Below, piece by piece: positions 8,794 through 17,359 of a stretch of 64,000 nt of DNA. Source of the stretch: Pelagibacterium sp. 26DY04 (GTDB lineage Bacteria > Pseudomonadota > Alphaproteobacteria > Rhizobiales > Devosiaceae); assembly GCF_031202305.1 (NCBI RefSeq), contig NZ_CP101731.1, positions 3,286,001-3,350,000 on the forward strand, written 5' to 3'. The notes beneath the pieces were generated by a model. The model was not told where the DNA came from. It was given only the letters and a program-made list of their open reading frames with translations, and did not search any database. A program made the translations under genes and the position numbers. Numbering within the stretch: position 1 is the first letter of the stretch; every line of letters begins with the position of its first letter.

Positions 8794-8973
8794 ATGAAAG
8801 ACAAGATTACGGTCCGTGTAACGCCGGAATTGGCTGAAGCGTTTAATGCCTTCATCGAGAAGTCACCCGAACCTATAAGGACCCGGCAAGATGGACTGCG
8901 CTACATCCTGCACGACTGGTTGAGCGATCAAGGATATCTGGAGCTTCCAGCCGAGATCGACCAAAAGCACTGA
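8794..8973 (+). CDS. Short ribbon-helix-helix-like protein
   Basis: A 59-residue reading frame starting KDKITVRVTPELAEAF and ending EIDQKH. A beta-strand pattern (ITVRVTP) followed by two helices with TRQDGLRYILHDWL resembles ribbon-helix-helix DNA-binding proteins. It has a good ribosome binding site, GAAGGAG eight bases before the ATG. No partner toxin gene is visible beside it, so it may be a small regulator rather than an antitoxin. The frame is short, but the coding pattern and start signal are convincing. Confidence 0.6.
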   Translation: MKDKITVRVTPELAEAFNAFIEKSPEPIRTRQDGLRYILHDWLSDQGYLELPAEIDQKH

Positions 8974-9227
8974 GCGAGTAGGGAGCCACGACGGCTGTCT
9001 AGGGTGTCGCTGCGCAGCCTCGCCCTCGCGACGTCGAGGCGATGATACGGGTCAACCGCGGAAGTTTCCGTACTGCCGGTTTAGTTTGCGCCAGCGTCGC
9101 CCTATTGGCACTCGAACCTGGGCTATCTGACTTCGCATAGTTGGGCGAAGTTGTCCGACGACGAAAGCCAAGATGCAAAACGAAACGGCACCCGGACTCT
9201 CCTTTCCCTCGCCACGATCAGGGCGTA

Positions 9228-9250
9228 CATACTCCAGAAGCTAGAGGAGA
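9228..9250 (+). promoter_or_regulatory. Probable self-regulating operator of merR
   Basis: The bases ACTCCAGAAGCTAGAGGA lie immediately before the merR start and match the right half of the other metal operators (GCTAGAGGA), with a shorter left half. The AGAGGAGA at its end also serves as the ribosome binding site. Binding here would block or tune merR expression. The match is weaker than at the other sites. Confidence 0.55.
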
Positions 9251-9255
9251 AAAAA

Positions 9256-9687
9256 ATGCAAGACGGGCTTCCCATCGGATTGGCCGCCAAGGCGAGTGGG
9301 ATCAAGGTGCCAACCATCCGCTACTATGAGCAAATCGGGTTGCTGCCATCGGTTGGGCGAAGCCTGAGCAATCGCCGTCTCTACGACACCGTCGATATAG
9401 ACCGAATGAAATTTATTCGGCATTCACGAGAACTGGGATTCGACATCGACGCGATCCGCGCCCTGCTTCGGCTTCAGGACGATCCGGCGCGTCCCTGTGC
9501 CGACGCTGACATGATTGCACGGGAACGACTGGCGGAAGTGCGCACCAAGATCAGCAATCTCAAGCTCCTCGAAGCCGAATTGTCGCGCATGCTCGAGGAG
9601 GGTTCACATGGTCATATTGCCACATGCCGTGTGATCGAGACGCTGGCCGACCATGCTCAATGCGTTTATCACAGCACCCGCGCTTGA
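9256..9687 (+). CDS. MerR-family metal-responsive regulator (CadR/PbrR/ZntR type)
   Basis: DNA-binding metal sensor of 143 residues. The N-terminal winged helix reads IGLAAKASGIKVPTIRYYEQIGLL, with the RRLYD segment after it. A dimerisation helix follows, and then cysteines at about residues 81, 124 and 136. Three spaced cysteines are typical of Zn/Cd/Pb sensors of the MerR group. I start it at the ATG at 9256 because AGAGGAGA lies six bases upstream and the conserved N-terminus begins there; a frame running back to 9151 would read through the operator. Its predicted targets in this window are cadA-lspA, HXXEE-czcD, the ccm operon, the small ORFs at 29 kb and itself. Confidence 0.9.
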   Translation: MQDGLPIGLAAKASGIKVPTIRYYEQIGLLPSVGRSLSNRRLYDTVDIDRMKFIRHSRELGFDIDAIRALLRLQDDPARPCADADMIARERLAEVRTKISNLKLLEAELSRMLEEGSHGHIATCRVIETLADHAQCVYHSTRA

Positions 9688-9834
9688 ATAAAAGAATGGA
9701 GCTTGTGCGTACCTTTCCTCTGTTCTTCTTTGGAATTGGTAGGGTGCAAAAAATTCCGACATGACGGTTTCTTTTTACCAAAACTTGGGGATTGTGCCTT
9801 GATCATGCCATGATCAACGTTGCATCAATGCTAT

Positions 9835-10188
9835 ATGGTTCGTCATTTCGCTTTGTTGGCTTTGGGCTTTGGAGCCATGCTGATCTTGGCATGGCTCGCT
9901 GCCGTGCAAGCGTCCACGCCTAACGGTCATGTGAGCCCTGTCCTGCCAAGTGGAAGCATCGAGATTGTAACGACGCTTGTTTCGCCTTTGACGGGTTGGA
10001 GTTTCGAAGCCCGCCAAACTGGCCAAATTCCAGGGATCTTTGCCACCTGCCCACACTGCGAAATCCAGACCGCGGTTACCGACGAACCAGAAAGGCCACA
10101 GCCGCGACAAACCTGGGCCTTAGCACTCCCTCCCAAATCCAGCTATCTGTGGCTACGTCCGCTCGACGAGCCCCCTCCGCGCGCCTGA
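9835..10188 (+). CDS. Hypothetical exported protein
   Basis: A 117-residue frame with a plausible signal peptide (LLALGFGAMLILAWLAAVQA) and a mature part rich in Pro, Ser and Thr. One CPHC pair stands near residue 75 and the tail is proline-rich (LDEPPPRA). No family is recognised. The CPHC could be a thiol-redox or metal site, in keeping with the region, but a single such motif is weak evidence. The ATG at 9835 is chosen over a TTG 15 bases upstream. It follows the merR gene after about 150 bases. Confidence 0.4.
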   Translation: MVRHFALLALGFGAMLILAWLAAVQASTPNGHVSPVLPSGSIEIVTTLVSPLTGWSFEARQTGQIPGIFATCPHCEIQTAVTDEPERPQPRQTWALALPPKSSYLWLRPLDEPPPRA

Positions 10189-10329
10189 TCGAAATCGGCG
10201 CAGTATTAGGGCGTTTCTGACTCTGGCTCTATGCCTCTCGACGCCCTGGTTCTGTATTTCTTTCATGCTGATCACCGTTCTGGCGCAGGCCGGCGCGGTA
10301 TATCGCCTGAGACTTAAGAGCGGAATACG

Positions 10330-11007
10330 ATGGCATCTTCTATCTCTCTTTCACGCCGCCACTTCCTGGCAGGTGCATCCAGCCTTATGGCGCTGTCAGT
10401 CGCGGGCTGTTCGACATACAGAAACGAACCTCCCCAACAACAGGTGACGTTGCCGCCGCCAATATCACCTGAAGTCATCGCCATGTATGCGGCGCTCCCA
10501 AATGAACAGTTTCCCGTTCCGCCTGTCGATCTGCGCTATCTCGATCAGAATTTCTATCGTCGACGTATCGACTATCCCACCTCCGAGGAGCCGGGAACGA
10601 TCATCGTGGATACTTCAAGCTTCTACCTCTATCACGTCGAGGAGGGAGGGACCGCGATGCGCTACGGCGCCGGATTGGGCCGGGCCGGCTTCGCATGGTC
10701 GGGACGTGGACATATCGCCTACTCGCGGGAATGGCCGGTCTGGACGCCGCCCACGGAGATGATCGAACGTCAGCCCGAGCTCGAGCAATGGCGTACTGGC
10801 CAACCTCCAGGGCTGGACAATCCGCTCGGCGCCCGTGCGCTCTATATTCACCAGGGAAGCCGCGACACACTTTACCGAATTCATGGGACCGGGGAGGCCT
10901 GGACGATAGGTCAGGCGGTGTCGTCCGGGTGCGTGCGTCTGTTGCATCATGACGTGATCCATCTTGCGGATAGGGTGAAATGGGGATCCCCCATCGTCGT
11001 CTTCTGA
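10330..11007 (+). CDS. L,D-transpeptidase (YkuD domain), lipoprotein
   Basis: Periplasmic enzyme that forms 3-3 peptidoglycan cross-links or attaches proteins to the wall. The N-terminus has a twin-arginine-like SRRHFL followed by a lipobox (LSVAGC), suggesting a Tat-exported lipoprotein. The YkuD catalytic block is IHGTGEAWTIGQAVSSGCVRL, carrying the conserved His and the Ser-x-Gly-Cys nucleophile, at about residues 185-205. The length of 225 residues is normal for this short ErfK-like form. The next gene, an M23 peptidase, starts seven bases after its stop, so wall cross-linking and wall cutting are probably made together. Confidence 0.9.
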   Translation: MASSISLSRRHFLAGASSLMALSVAGCSTYRNEPPQQQVTLPPPISPEVIAMYAALPNEQFPVPPVDLRYLDQNFYRRRIDYPTSEEPGTIIVDTSSFYLYHVEEGGTAMRYGAGLGRAGFAWSGRGHIAYSREWPVWTPPTEMIERQPELEQWRTGQPPGLDNPLGARALYIHQGSRDTLYRIHGTGEAWTIGQAVSSGCVRLLHHDVIHLADRVKWGSPIVVF

Positions 11008-11013
11008 GGTGAC

Positions 11014-13023
11014 GTGACCAAGCCCCATACATGGTACGGCAGCGCGATAGTGGCTATTTCTTCAAAAAAATCGCGAAACAGGCAAACCACTACGCAGAGG
11101 ATGAGAGGCGCTCACCTGCTGCGCATAGGGGTTGTTGACGAACCTCCGCTCTCGGTCAGAGGGTTGGATGCGCAGTTCACCGTGCTTGGAGATATCAATC
11201 CCAGGGCCGTCACATCCACCGTCGTAGCCGGGGTATCTTGCTTCCTGCTCATGAACGCAGCTCTTTACCTCGCGTTCGATGGCCGGGAGTCTTTCTCGAC
11301 CCCCACGGAAGCCTTGCGTATTCCCGTTCAGGCCCCGGCCCAAACGAGTGCGAATGGGAAGACCAACAGGGTCAGGGCATCGGTATCGACGGAGCGGGAT
11401 CTGGTTACTTTCGAAATGGCTGTCGAAGAATCGCTAGGCTCGCAAACCCAGCTTCGCAATCAGACCTTCGTGTGGTTCAATTCAGCGCTCGCGACTTCGA
11501 CAACCATTGTCTCAGCGGACATTCCTGCAATGGATACGCTGGTCGGGCGAAGCGACGATCAACCAAGGGTAGACCAGAGCATAGCGTCTTCGCTGTACGG
11601 TGAACCTGTGCAATCTGAAGTCGCTCTGTCCATGACGCCGCTCAGTTTCTCGACACCCCCAACGCTCGGACTCTCCGACCAGGCAGCAGTCGAGTACGTC
11701 ATGTCGGATTCGGGACAGGCCCGCATAGCTTTGGCGTCGTTCTTCTCCGAACTTTCCAGCTATGCGCCCCCGAGTGGGGTTTTGCCCATCACGGACGTCG
11801 AACCGGGGAGGATCATCACCTCGGAACCCGAAAACATTACCGTTGTCCCGAAGTCGATACGTTCGGATGGATGGTCAGAGCGGTTGCTTAAGCTCGATGA
11901 GGAACGCGAACTCTCAACGTTGCTCGGGGAAAACGGGTTCGCGGAGGCCGATGCGGCGACAATTTTGAGATGGGCGAGGACCGCCTACGGAATGGATAGC
12001 CTGCCTCCCCTTTCCCGCTTGCGGATCCTCTACTACTCGGGCCGACAGGACGGAGTGGAAGCTATCCCAATGCGCATCAGCGTCTATCGTCACGACGCGA
12101 CGGCAAATGCGGACACGCACGCGTTTACAAGTGCGCGAACGGACAATGGCGGTTTCGTGCTGGCTAACGAGCCTCCCAGAATTGCGATGCCGGAAGAGAA
12201 CGTCGAGCAGGTGAACGCGGCGCGACTTCCTTCACTCTATCAGTCCATCTGGGAGTTGGGTCGCAGAAACGGACTTGAGGACGCTGTGGTTGAAAGCGTG
12301 ATCATGGCTCTTGAGGGCCAACTCGATCTCAATGAACGCATCACGCCTGGCACCACGATCGAAATCCTTGCGGCGGTGGACAGCGACGGCCGAAGCCAGG
12401 CGCTCTATGTCGCGCTTTCGGAAAGCACCCGCCTTCGGGAGTTGTTTCAGTTTGTTGGGCAGGACGGAACAGCATTCTATATGGATCGGGCCGGCCAGTC
12501 CTGGGGACCGATGTTCTTGCGGAGGCCACTCGAAGGTGGGGGGCGCCTAACATCTCCCATGGGGATGCGCACGCATCCCGTTACAGGAGAGATTCTCGGG
12601 CACGAGGGAGTGGATCTTGCCGCACCCGCGGGGACGCCGATCTACGCGTCAGCGGATGGACAGGTCGCCATGGCGCAATGGAATGGCGGCTACGGGCGTC
12701 ACGTCCGCCTCACGCACGAAAATGGCTATGTCACCTCATATTCTCATATGAGCCGGATCGCTGATGGCATCGAGCCCGGCGCCGTCGTCCGGCAAGGCGA
12801 CGTGATCGGATATGTGGGAACGACAGGTCTTTCGACCGGCAATCACCTCCACTTCGAACTAAGCGTCAACGGACGGCTTCTCAACGCGCTGGAAGCCCGG
12901 CTCCCTGCAAGCCACTCGCTGACGCCAAGCGAGATGACCGAGTTCGCGCGGATCGTTGAGAACATCGACAACCTGGCGCGCACGGGGGCAGCCAACGGCG
13001 CGGGCCTGGCAAGTGGCGGCTAG
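11014..13023 (+). CDS. M23 (LytM) family metallopeptidase
   Basis: Zinc-dependent endopeptidase that cuts peptidoglycan cross-bridges. A single membrane segment (about residues 66-86) anchors a long periplasmic region without a recognised fold. The C-terminal LytM domain (about residues 510-640) holds the metal ligands GHEGVDL, the YSHMS loop and HLHFELS. The GTG at 11014 has GAGGTGA just upstream; an ATG at 11101 is an alternative start that keeps the anchor. At 669 residues it is longer than minimal M23 enzymes, as in MepM-like proteins. It overlaps a possible tiny convergent gene by four bases. Confidence 0.88.
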   Translation: MTKPHTWYGSAIVAISSKKSRNRQTTTQRMRGAHLLRIGVVDEPPLSVRGLDAQFTVLGDINPRAVTSTVVAGVSCFLLMNAALYLAFDGRESFSTPTEALRIPVQAPAQTSANGKTNRVRASVSTERDLVTFEMAVEESLGSQTQLRNQTFVWFNSALATSTTIVSADIPAMDTLVGRSDDQPRVDQSIASSLYGEPVQSEVALSMTPLSFSTPPTLGLSDQAAVEYVMSDSGQARIALASFFSELSSYAPPSGVLPITDVEPGRIITSEPENITVVPKSIRSDGWSERLLKLDEERELSTLLGENGFAEADAATILRWARTAYGMDSLPPLSRLRILYYSGRQDGVEAIPMRISVYRHDATANADTHAFTSARTDNGGFVLANEPPRIAMPEENVEQVNAARLPSLYQSIWELGRRNGLEDAVVESVIMALEGQLDLNERITPGTTIEILAAVDSDGRSQALYVALSESTRLRELFQFVGQDGTAFYMDRAGQSWGPMFLRRPLEGGGRLTSPMGMRTHPVTGEILGHEGVDLAAPAGTPIYASADGQVAMAQWNGGYGRHVRLTHENGYVTSYSHMSRIADGIEPGAVVRQGDVIGYVGTTGLSTGNHLHFELSVNGRLLNALEARLPASHSLTPSEMTEFARIVENIDNLARTGAANGAGLASGG

Positions 13024-13160
13024 TCGACAGCGTCCGTTTCGACCGTCTGGGAGGCTCGGACTTCGTTTGGAACATGGGTAAACGACAAAATGAAAACACC
13101 ACCGACGATCACCAGGAGAACGGCAAGCACGGCGATATTGCGAACGCGCAGAGAAGACAT
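13020..13160 (-). CDS. Possible small single-pass membrane protein
   Basis: A 46-residue frame beginning SSLRVRNIAVLAVLLVIVGG, with one strong membrane helix and a short acidic tail. It ends exactly against the M23 gene and is transcribed toward it. A weak GCAGG lies 12 bases upstream of the ATG. No family is recognised. The membrane-helix pattern on a basic N-terminus argues that it is coding, but the short length makes it uncertain. Confidence 0.35.
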   Translation of the reverse strand: MSSLRVRNIAVLAVLLVIVGGVFILSFTHVPNEVRASQTVETDAVD

Positions 13161-13299
13161 CAGCAGAACCTGCTCAAAGAAAACAGAGATGACGACGTCC
13201 ATCCAAGTCGCAGGACGCATCAGCGCAGCAGTTGTAGTCGGCAATGGAAACCATGGAAACTGCGACAAAGTCGCCTCGCATTCCGGAAAGGCTCGCTAG

Positions 13300-13731
13300 A
13301 TGCAAATCCGACGGCAGGATGTTCCCTCTATCGCCATGTATGTCGCCTGGACCATCGCCCTCGTTGCGACCGGCGGCGCCATTTTCATTGGCGAGGTCAT
13401 GGGACAGACCCCGTGTGTCCTATGCTGGTATCAGCGGATATTCATGTTCCCGATGGCGCTGATATTGGGGCTGGCCTGCTTCAAGGGCGATCTCGGGGGA
13501 GCCAAGTATGGTCTCCTTGTGGCCGTTCCGGGCCTCCTGATCGCGGGTTGGCATACCAGTTTGTATTTCGGGCTTATCTCACAGGCCATCGCGCCATGCT
13601 CGCAAGGCGTATCCTGTACGGACGCGAACATGACGATCTGGGGAGCGGTGCCGCTTCCCCTTCTTTCCACCCTTTCATTCATAGCGATCGCAGCCCTCCT
13701 CCTGATTGCGCTGCGCAAGGAGAAGTCATGA
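13300..13731 (+). CDS. dsbB: Disulfide bond formation protein DsbB
   Basis: Inner-membrane quinone reductase that reoxidises DsbA. Four membrane segments are visible in 143 residues. The first periplasmic cysteine pair is TPCVLCWYQR (CVLC) near residue 40 and the second pair is in the loop APCSQGVSCTD. The order and spacing are as in BdbC/DsbB of alphaproteobacteria. Its stop overlaps the start of the DsbA-like gene as ATGA, so the two are translationally coupled and make a complete oxidation pair. With TlpA, CcmG and CcdA elsewhere in the region, both oxidising and reducing branches of periplasmic thiol chemistry are present. Confidence 0.93.
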   Translation: MQIRRQDVPSIAMYVAWTIALVATGGAIFIGEVMGQTPCVLCWYQRIFMFPMALILGLACFKGDLGGAKYGLLVAVPGLLIAGWHTSLYFGLISQAIAPCSQGVSCTDANMTIWGAVPLPLLSTLSFIAIAALLLIALRKEKS

Positions 13732-14372
13732 ACAGACGTGCGCTCGTAATTGGAACTCTCGCCGTCGGCGTTTTGGCCCTGGCGGGCGGAGCCTACCTTT
13801 ACCAATCCAACCAGACCCAGCAAGCGGTGGCGCTCGCCAGTGAGAATGCGGATATTCTCGTCCGCCCCAACTCGCCGGTATTGGGACCGGAAAACGCCCG
13901 GGTCACCCTCGTCGAGTTTCTTGATCCTGCCTGCGAGGCGTGTCGCGCCTTCTATCCCGTGGTCAAAGGCTTACTGGATGACAATCCGGAAGATCTAAGA
14001 CTCGTGGTGCGCTATGCACCCTTTCATGACGGTTCCGAAGAAGCCGTCGGCATTATAGAGGCGGCCCGCGCCCAGGACCTGTTCGAGCCGGTGATGGAGA
14101 TGGTCTTCGCCAGCCAGCCGGCATGGGCCGCACACGGCAGTCCGAACCTCGAGATCGCATGGAGCGCCGCCGAGGCCGCGGGTCTCGACGTGGAGAGGGC
14201 CCGGATCGACATGAGCTCTCCTGCCACCGTTGCCCTGATCAATCAGGACAAGGCGGACATCGCCCAACTCGAAATCCGCCAGACACCCACCTTCTTCATC
14301 AACGGCACACCCTTGACTGAATACTCTTTCGAAGCGCTCGTTTCGGAGGTTGAGCGGGCTTTGAGCAATTGA
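13728..14372 (+). CDS. DsbA-family disulfide oxidoreductase (copy 1)
   Basis: Periplasmic thiol oxidase with an N-terminal anchor or signal (LVIGTLAVGVLALAGGAYLY). The thioredoxin fold carries the active site CEAC in LVEFLDPACEACRAFYP near residue 70. The cis-proline loop is QTPTFFINGTPL. The CxxC dipeptide Glu-Ala is unlike the Pro-His of classical DsbA and fits the DsbA-like proteins partnered with BdbC-type DsbB. It starts at the ATGA overlap with dsbB; a longer frame reaching back to 13074 only reads through upstream genes. A close paralogue stands at 15400-16044. Confidence 0.92.
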   Translation: MNRRALVIGTLAVGVLALAGGAYLYQSNQTQQAVALASENADILVRPNSPVLGPENARVTLVEFLDPACEACRAFYPVVKGLLDDNPEDLRLVVRYAPFHDGSEEAVGIIEAARAQDLFEPVMEMVFASQPAWAAHGSPNLEIAWSAAEAAGLDVERARIDMSSPATVALINQDKADIAQLEIRQTPTFFINGTPLTEYSFEALVSEVERALSN

Positions 14373-14373
14373 G

Positions 14374-14580
14374 ATGACGCACGGCAGCGGGGAACATGGC
14401 GGTCTAACGAAGGCGCTCGGTCTCGTGCGGCTTTCCCTCTACGGAGTGGGCACCATTATCGGCGCCGGAATCTATTCGGTAATCGGTCCGGCCGCCGGTG
14501 CGGCGGGTGAAGGCGTCTGGCTGAGCTTTCTTATCAGGCGGACGGCGCTGGCAGTACTCGGCGTGGCCGACCGGAATTGA
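14374..14580 (+). pseudogene. 5' fragment of an amino-acid/polyamine permease gene
   Basis: The first 50 or so codons read GLVRLSLYGVGTIIGAGIYS and then GPAAGAAGEGVWLSF, the first membrane segment and flanks of APC-superfamily permeases, which are normally over 400 residues. The similarity stops near 14535 and the frame then continues in unrelated sequence to a stop at 14580. It starts two bases after the dsbA stop. This is a gene beginning whose remainder has been deleted. Confidence 0.8.
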
Positions 14581-14700
14581 AGTCAAACTGCCTACGGAGG
14601 CGAAAGCTGGATGAACCTCTTTCTCCATTGCGAGCCCTGCTGCTCCCCATGAAGTGATGAGGCTGACAAGTCCGAAAAGAAGGATGCTTGCTTTTTTCAT
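14536..14700 (-). pseudogene. 5' fragment of a transglutaminase-like cysteine peptidase gene
   Basis: From the ATG at 14700, with GGGGAG nine bases upstream, a signal peptide (ASILLFGLVSLITSWGAAGLA) is followed by a piece containing IPVGHAEYCQRRP. This is the N-terminal block of the bacterial transglutaminase-like cysteine proteinase family, including its usual His and Cys. The similarity ends at about 14536, just where the opposite-strand permease fragment also ends. The catalytic core is missing. Confidence 0.7.
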
Positions 14701-15062
14701 TATCGTGATCTCCCCGACGGAGTTCACGATAGGCAGCCCGGATTGCCTCGATAGAAAAACTACAAGATAGTTTTGAATCGAGTTTTATAATGCGGATTGT
14801 CAGTCTGTTAGGAATAATGAAGGCGTGAGGTTTAGTCAGAGGATTGGGTTTCTAGCAGTTCAGGTCGACCTTGGGCCTGCTGCTCTAGATTGGCTAACGC
14901 TATTGGCTGTAAGGCCCTCCGCCGGGAGGCAACCACGATCGAGGTTGGGTTCCAACACGACTTTAGGACTGTGGCGGATCAGCAGCGCACCAGGGGATAT
15001 CAGCCTCCAGCATCCGGGATATACACAACACTTCGGCGCTATCGAGCGCTCAACTGAACGCG
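14701..15062. other. Intergenic stretch without a recognised gene
   Basis: No convincing frame is seen. It contains a perfect short hairpin, AAAACTA with TAGTTTT five bases apart, at 14755-14773, next to AT-rich sequence that could hold a promoter. One open frame on the plus strand (about 14916-15056) has no recognisable similarity and ends just before the ArsR-like gene. Confidence 0.4.
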
Positions 15063-15338
15063 TTGGCCGAGGCGTTTCGGCTATTGGGCGAACCCAACCG
15101 GCTCCGGATCATTATGTACTGCACAAGCGCACCTAAATCAGTTGGGGATATTGCCGCCAAACTTGAACTTTCGCAAACGCTGGTGAGCCATCATTTGCGC
15201 TTGCTGCGTGGTGCACGGCTACTGATTGGCAAGCGACAATCACAGCATGTTTTTTACAGCATCCCCGACCGCCATGTCAGCGATATGATCTCCAACATGG
15301 CGGCACATTTCAGGGAGGCTTCAGCCCTGAAGCGGTGA
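15063..15338 (+). CDS. ArsR-family winged-helix regulator
   Basis: Small repressor-like protein of about 91 residues. The helix-turn-helix region reads SVGDIAAKLELSQTLVSHHLRLL, after EAFRLLGEPNRLRIIMYC, the usual ArsR start. The wing contains QHVFYSIPD. The start is uncertain: TTG at 15063 is used, but the frame stays open about 50 bases further back without a clear ribosome binding site. CTS in the recognition helix area of metal sensors (usually CVC) is not present, so the inducer is unclear. It faces the DsbA/Sco/PCu(A)C genes tail to tail. Confidence 0.75.
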   Translation: MAEAFRLLGEPNRLRIIMYCTSAPKSVGDIAAKLELSQTLVSHHLRLLRGARLLIGKRQSQHVFYSIPDRHVSDMISNMAAHFREASALKR

Positions 15339-15399
15339 CACAAGCTGCAAGTTGTCAACCGCTCCAAACCTTATGCCATCTTCAATGAGCACGGCGCGA

Positions 15400-16044
15400 T
15401 CAGTTGCCCAGCGCTTCATGGACCTGTTCATCCAGCCGCTCGAAGTTGTATTCCGTCAAGGGCTGTCCATTGATGAAAAATGTGGGAGTCTGCCCAATCT
15501 GAAGTTGCTCGATATCGGCGAGATCCTGACTGAGGAGAGCCACCATCGCGGGCGATCGCATGTCGATGCGCGCGCGTTCCACATCGAGCCCGGCTTCCTC
15601 TGCGGCCGTCCATGCCAGGTCCATTTTAGGGCTGCCGTGAGCCGCCCACTGGGGTTGAGCGGCAAAAATGGCTTCCATCACTGGAACATAGAGATCCTGC
15701 GCACGCGCGGCCTCTAAAATGCCGACGGCTTCTTCGGAACCGTCATGAAAGGGTGCATAGCGCACCACGAGCCTCACATCTTCTGGGCTCTCATCGAGGA
15801 TCGATTTGACCACCGGATAAAACGCCCGGCACGCCTCACAGGCAGGGTCAAGAAATTCGACGATCGTTACGCGTGCGTCTTCCGGTCCGATAATCGGTGA
15901 ATTTGGCCGGATCAGCACGGCAGCGTTTTCGTTCGCTATTGCCACGGCCTGCTCGGCCTGATTGGCGTTATAGAGATAGGCACTGCCTGCAAGTGCCGCG
16001 CCGGCGACAACCAATGTGCCAACAACCACTGTGCGTCTGTTCAT
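15400..16044 (-). CDS. DsbA-family disulfide oxidoreductase (copy 2)
   Basis: A 214-residue paralogue of the protein at 13728-14372. The two align end to end without gaps over most of their length and share LVEFLDPACEAC-like (here IVEFLDPACEAC) active sites, the YAPFHDGSEEAVG block and QTPTFFING. It also has an N-terminal signal anchor. It is the last gene of a minus-strand group with Sco, PCu(A)C and a DUF2946-like gene, so it may serve copper-site or cytochrome oxidase assembly, whereas copy 1 is coupled to dsbB. Divergence between the copies suggests an old duplication or separate acquisition. Confidence 0.92.
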   Translation of the reverse strand: MNRRTVVVGTLVVAGAALAGSAYLYNANQAEQAVAIANENAAVLIRPNSPIIGPEDARVTIVEFLDPACEACRAFYPVVKSILDESPEDVRLVVRYAPFHDGSEEAVGILEAARAQDLYVPVMEAIFAAQPQWAAHGSPKMDLAWTAAEEAGLDVERARIDMRSPAMVALLSQDLADIEQLQIGQTPTFFINGQPLTEYNFERLDEQVHEALGN

Positions 16045-16113
16045 GTTTTCTCCTCGCGCAACACGGTTTTCATCGTGATTGCTGCGCTAGCTGTAAATAA
16101 AGTAGCGGTAGGC

Positions 16114-16749
16114 TCATCCGGCGTCCGCAAGTCGCCTGACCTTGGCAATGGCCGTTTCCGAATTCTCTTCATAGGAGATCGTGCCGAAGAAACGTCCACC
16201 GCTGTCGAGCATGAAGACCGATGCGGTGTGGTCGACGTTGTAACCGCCCCCTTCAAGATCGGTCCTTTGCGTGAAGACGCCCCAGGCATCGATCATTTCC
16301 GCGATCTCTTCGGGCTCGCCGGTCAATCCGATGATCCTCTCCGAGAACCAACCCACATACTCGGCCATAACCTCAACCGTATCCCGTTCAGGATCGGCGG
16401 TGACGAAGAAGGCCTGCATGTCGTTGGCGTCACCCCCTAGTTCGGTAAACCAATACTCGATGTCGGCGAGCGTGGTCGGGCAGACATCGGGGCAATGGGT
16501 GAAGCCAAAAAAGACCAGCGACGGCTTGCCCACGAAAATCGAATCATCAACATCCTCGCCAGTGTGCGTGACCAGTCGATAGTCGCCGGCGCCATACTGG
16601 CCATCCTGCGCTTCGGCCAGTCTTTGGGTGACCGAAGCGGGAGCAGGGGTAGACAGGGAACCGTACCATGTCCATCCTGCCCAAAGCGCGGCCACGCAAA
16701 CCATGCCCCACAGCACCAGCCTCACCGTCTTCAAGGTCGAGTGCGTCAT
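16114..16749 (-). CDS. Sco/SenC copper chaperone
   Basis: Membrane-anchored thioredoxin-fold protein that delivers copper to the CuA centre of cytochrome oxidase or keeps its cysteines reduced. One N-terminal membrane segment (about residues 10-30) is followed by the copper-binding CxxxC in FFGFTHCPDVCPTTL and the third ligand His in YNVDHTASVF. The length of 211 residues is typical. PCu(A)C ends four bases upstream, so the two copper-delivery proteins are co-expressed; these pass Cu(I) to oxidases in known bacteria. CtaG, another oxidase assembly factor, is at 27 kb. No oxidase subunit gene is in the window. Confidence 0.92.
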   Translation of the reverse strand: MTHSTLKTVRLVLWGMVCVAALWAGWTWYGSLSTPAPASVTQRLAEAQDGQYGAGDYRLVTHTGEDVDDSIFVGKPSLVFFGFTHCPDVCPTTLADIEYWFTELGGDANDMQAFFVTADPERDTVEVMAEYVGWFSERIIGLTGEPEEIAEMIDAWGVFTQRTDLEGGGYNVDHTASVFMLDSGGRFFGTISYEENSETAIAKVRRLADAG

Positions 16750-16752
16750 CTC

Positions 16753-17313
16753 TCAGTGCCCTTGATGGCTGGATCCATTTCTCTCCGCGCCGTCGTCAGG
16801 AGCTTCGCGGGCGGCGATGCCGGCAACGGGGACTTCGATCTCGATAGTTCCCGCCTGCTCGAACTGCAAAGTCAGTAGAAATGCTTCGCCTTCAACCAGT
16901 GGCTGGTTGAGACCGACCAGCATGAGATGGAGCCCGCTCGGTTCGAATGTAACCGTTTCACCGGCGGGAAGAAGGACGCCGTCGGGCACCTCGCGCATTC
17001 GCATGACGTCGCCTTCAACAGTGGACGAGTGAATCTGGACCTCCCCTGCAATCGATGTTGAGGCTCCGATCAACCGATCGTCGGCGGGACCGCTATTGGT
17101 CAAGGAGAAATAGGCCCCACCGTTTGGCGCGCGCGGCAGAGTTGCCCGAGCGAAAAGCCCCTCCAGTTCAAACTCTTCAATCATAATGGCCGCATTGGCC
17201 TGGGCTTCCGTACCGGAGTGACTAAGTTCCGGGGCCAGCTGAGCTGATACTGGTAGAGCGAATGTGAAAAGAAGCGCGGCCACAAGGGAAACGCGCAAAA
17301 GCGTATAGATCAT
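16753..17313 (-). CDS. Periplasmic copper chaperone PCu(A)C
   Basis: Exported Cu(I)-binding protein of the PCu(A)C family. The signal peptide (SLVAALLFTFALPVSAQ) precedes the domain. The H-M-M-H-M copper motif is visible: IHSSTVEGDVMRMREV supplies the first His and Met, and GLHLML the second. The C-terminal tail has extra His (SSHQGH). It hands copper to Sco or straight to oxidase. It lies directly upstream of sco with a four-base gap and downstream of a DUF2946-like gene. The length of 186 residues is slightly long because of the tail. Confidence 0.9.
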   Translation of the reverse strand: MIYTLLRVSLVAALLFTFALPVSAQLAPELSHSGTEAQANAAIMIEEFELEGLFARATLPRAPNGGAYFSLTNSGPADDRLIGASTSIAGEVQIHSSTVEGDVMRMREVPDGVLLPAGETVTFEPSGLHLMLVGLNQPLVEGEAFLLTLQFEQAGTIEIEVPVAGIAAREAPDDGAERNGSSHQGH

Positions 17314-17359
17314 TCTGATGACTCCAGCAAAGGAAAGGTCTGAGTGACGTAAAGTGCGG

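Noticed and set aside
13074..13727. Long plus-strand extension upstream of dsbA copy 1
   Set aside because: It runs through dsbB in another frame; the true start is the ATGA overlap at 13728.
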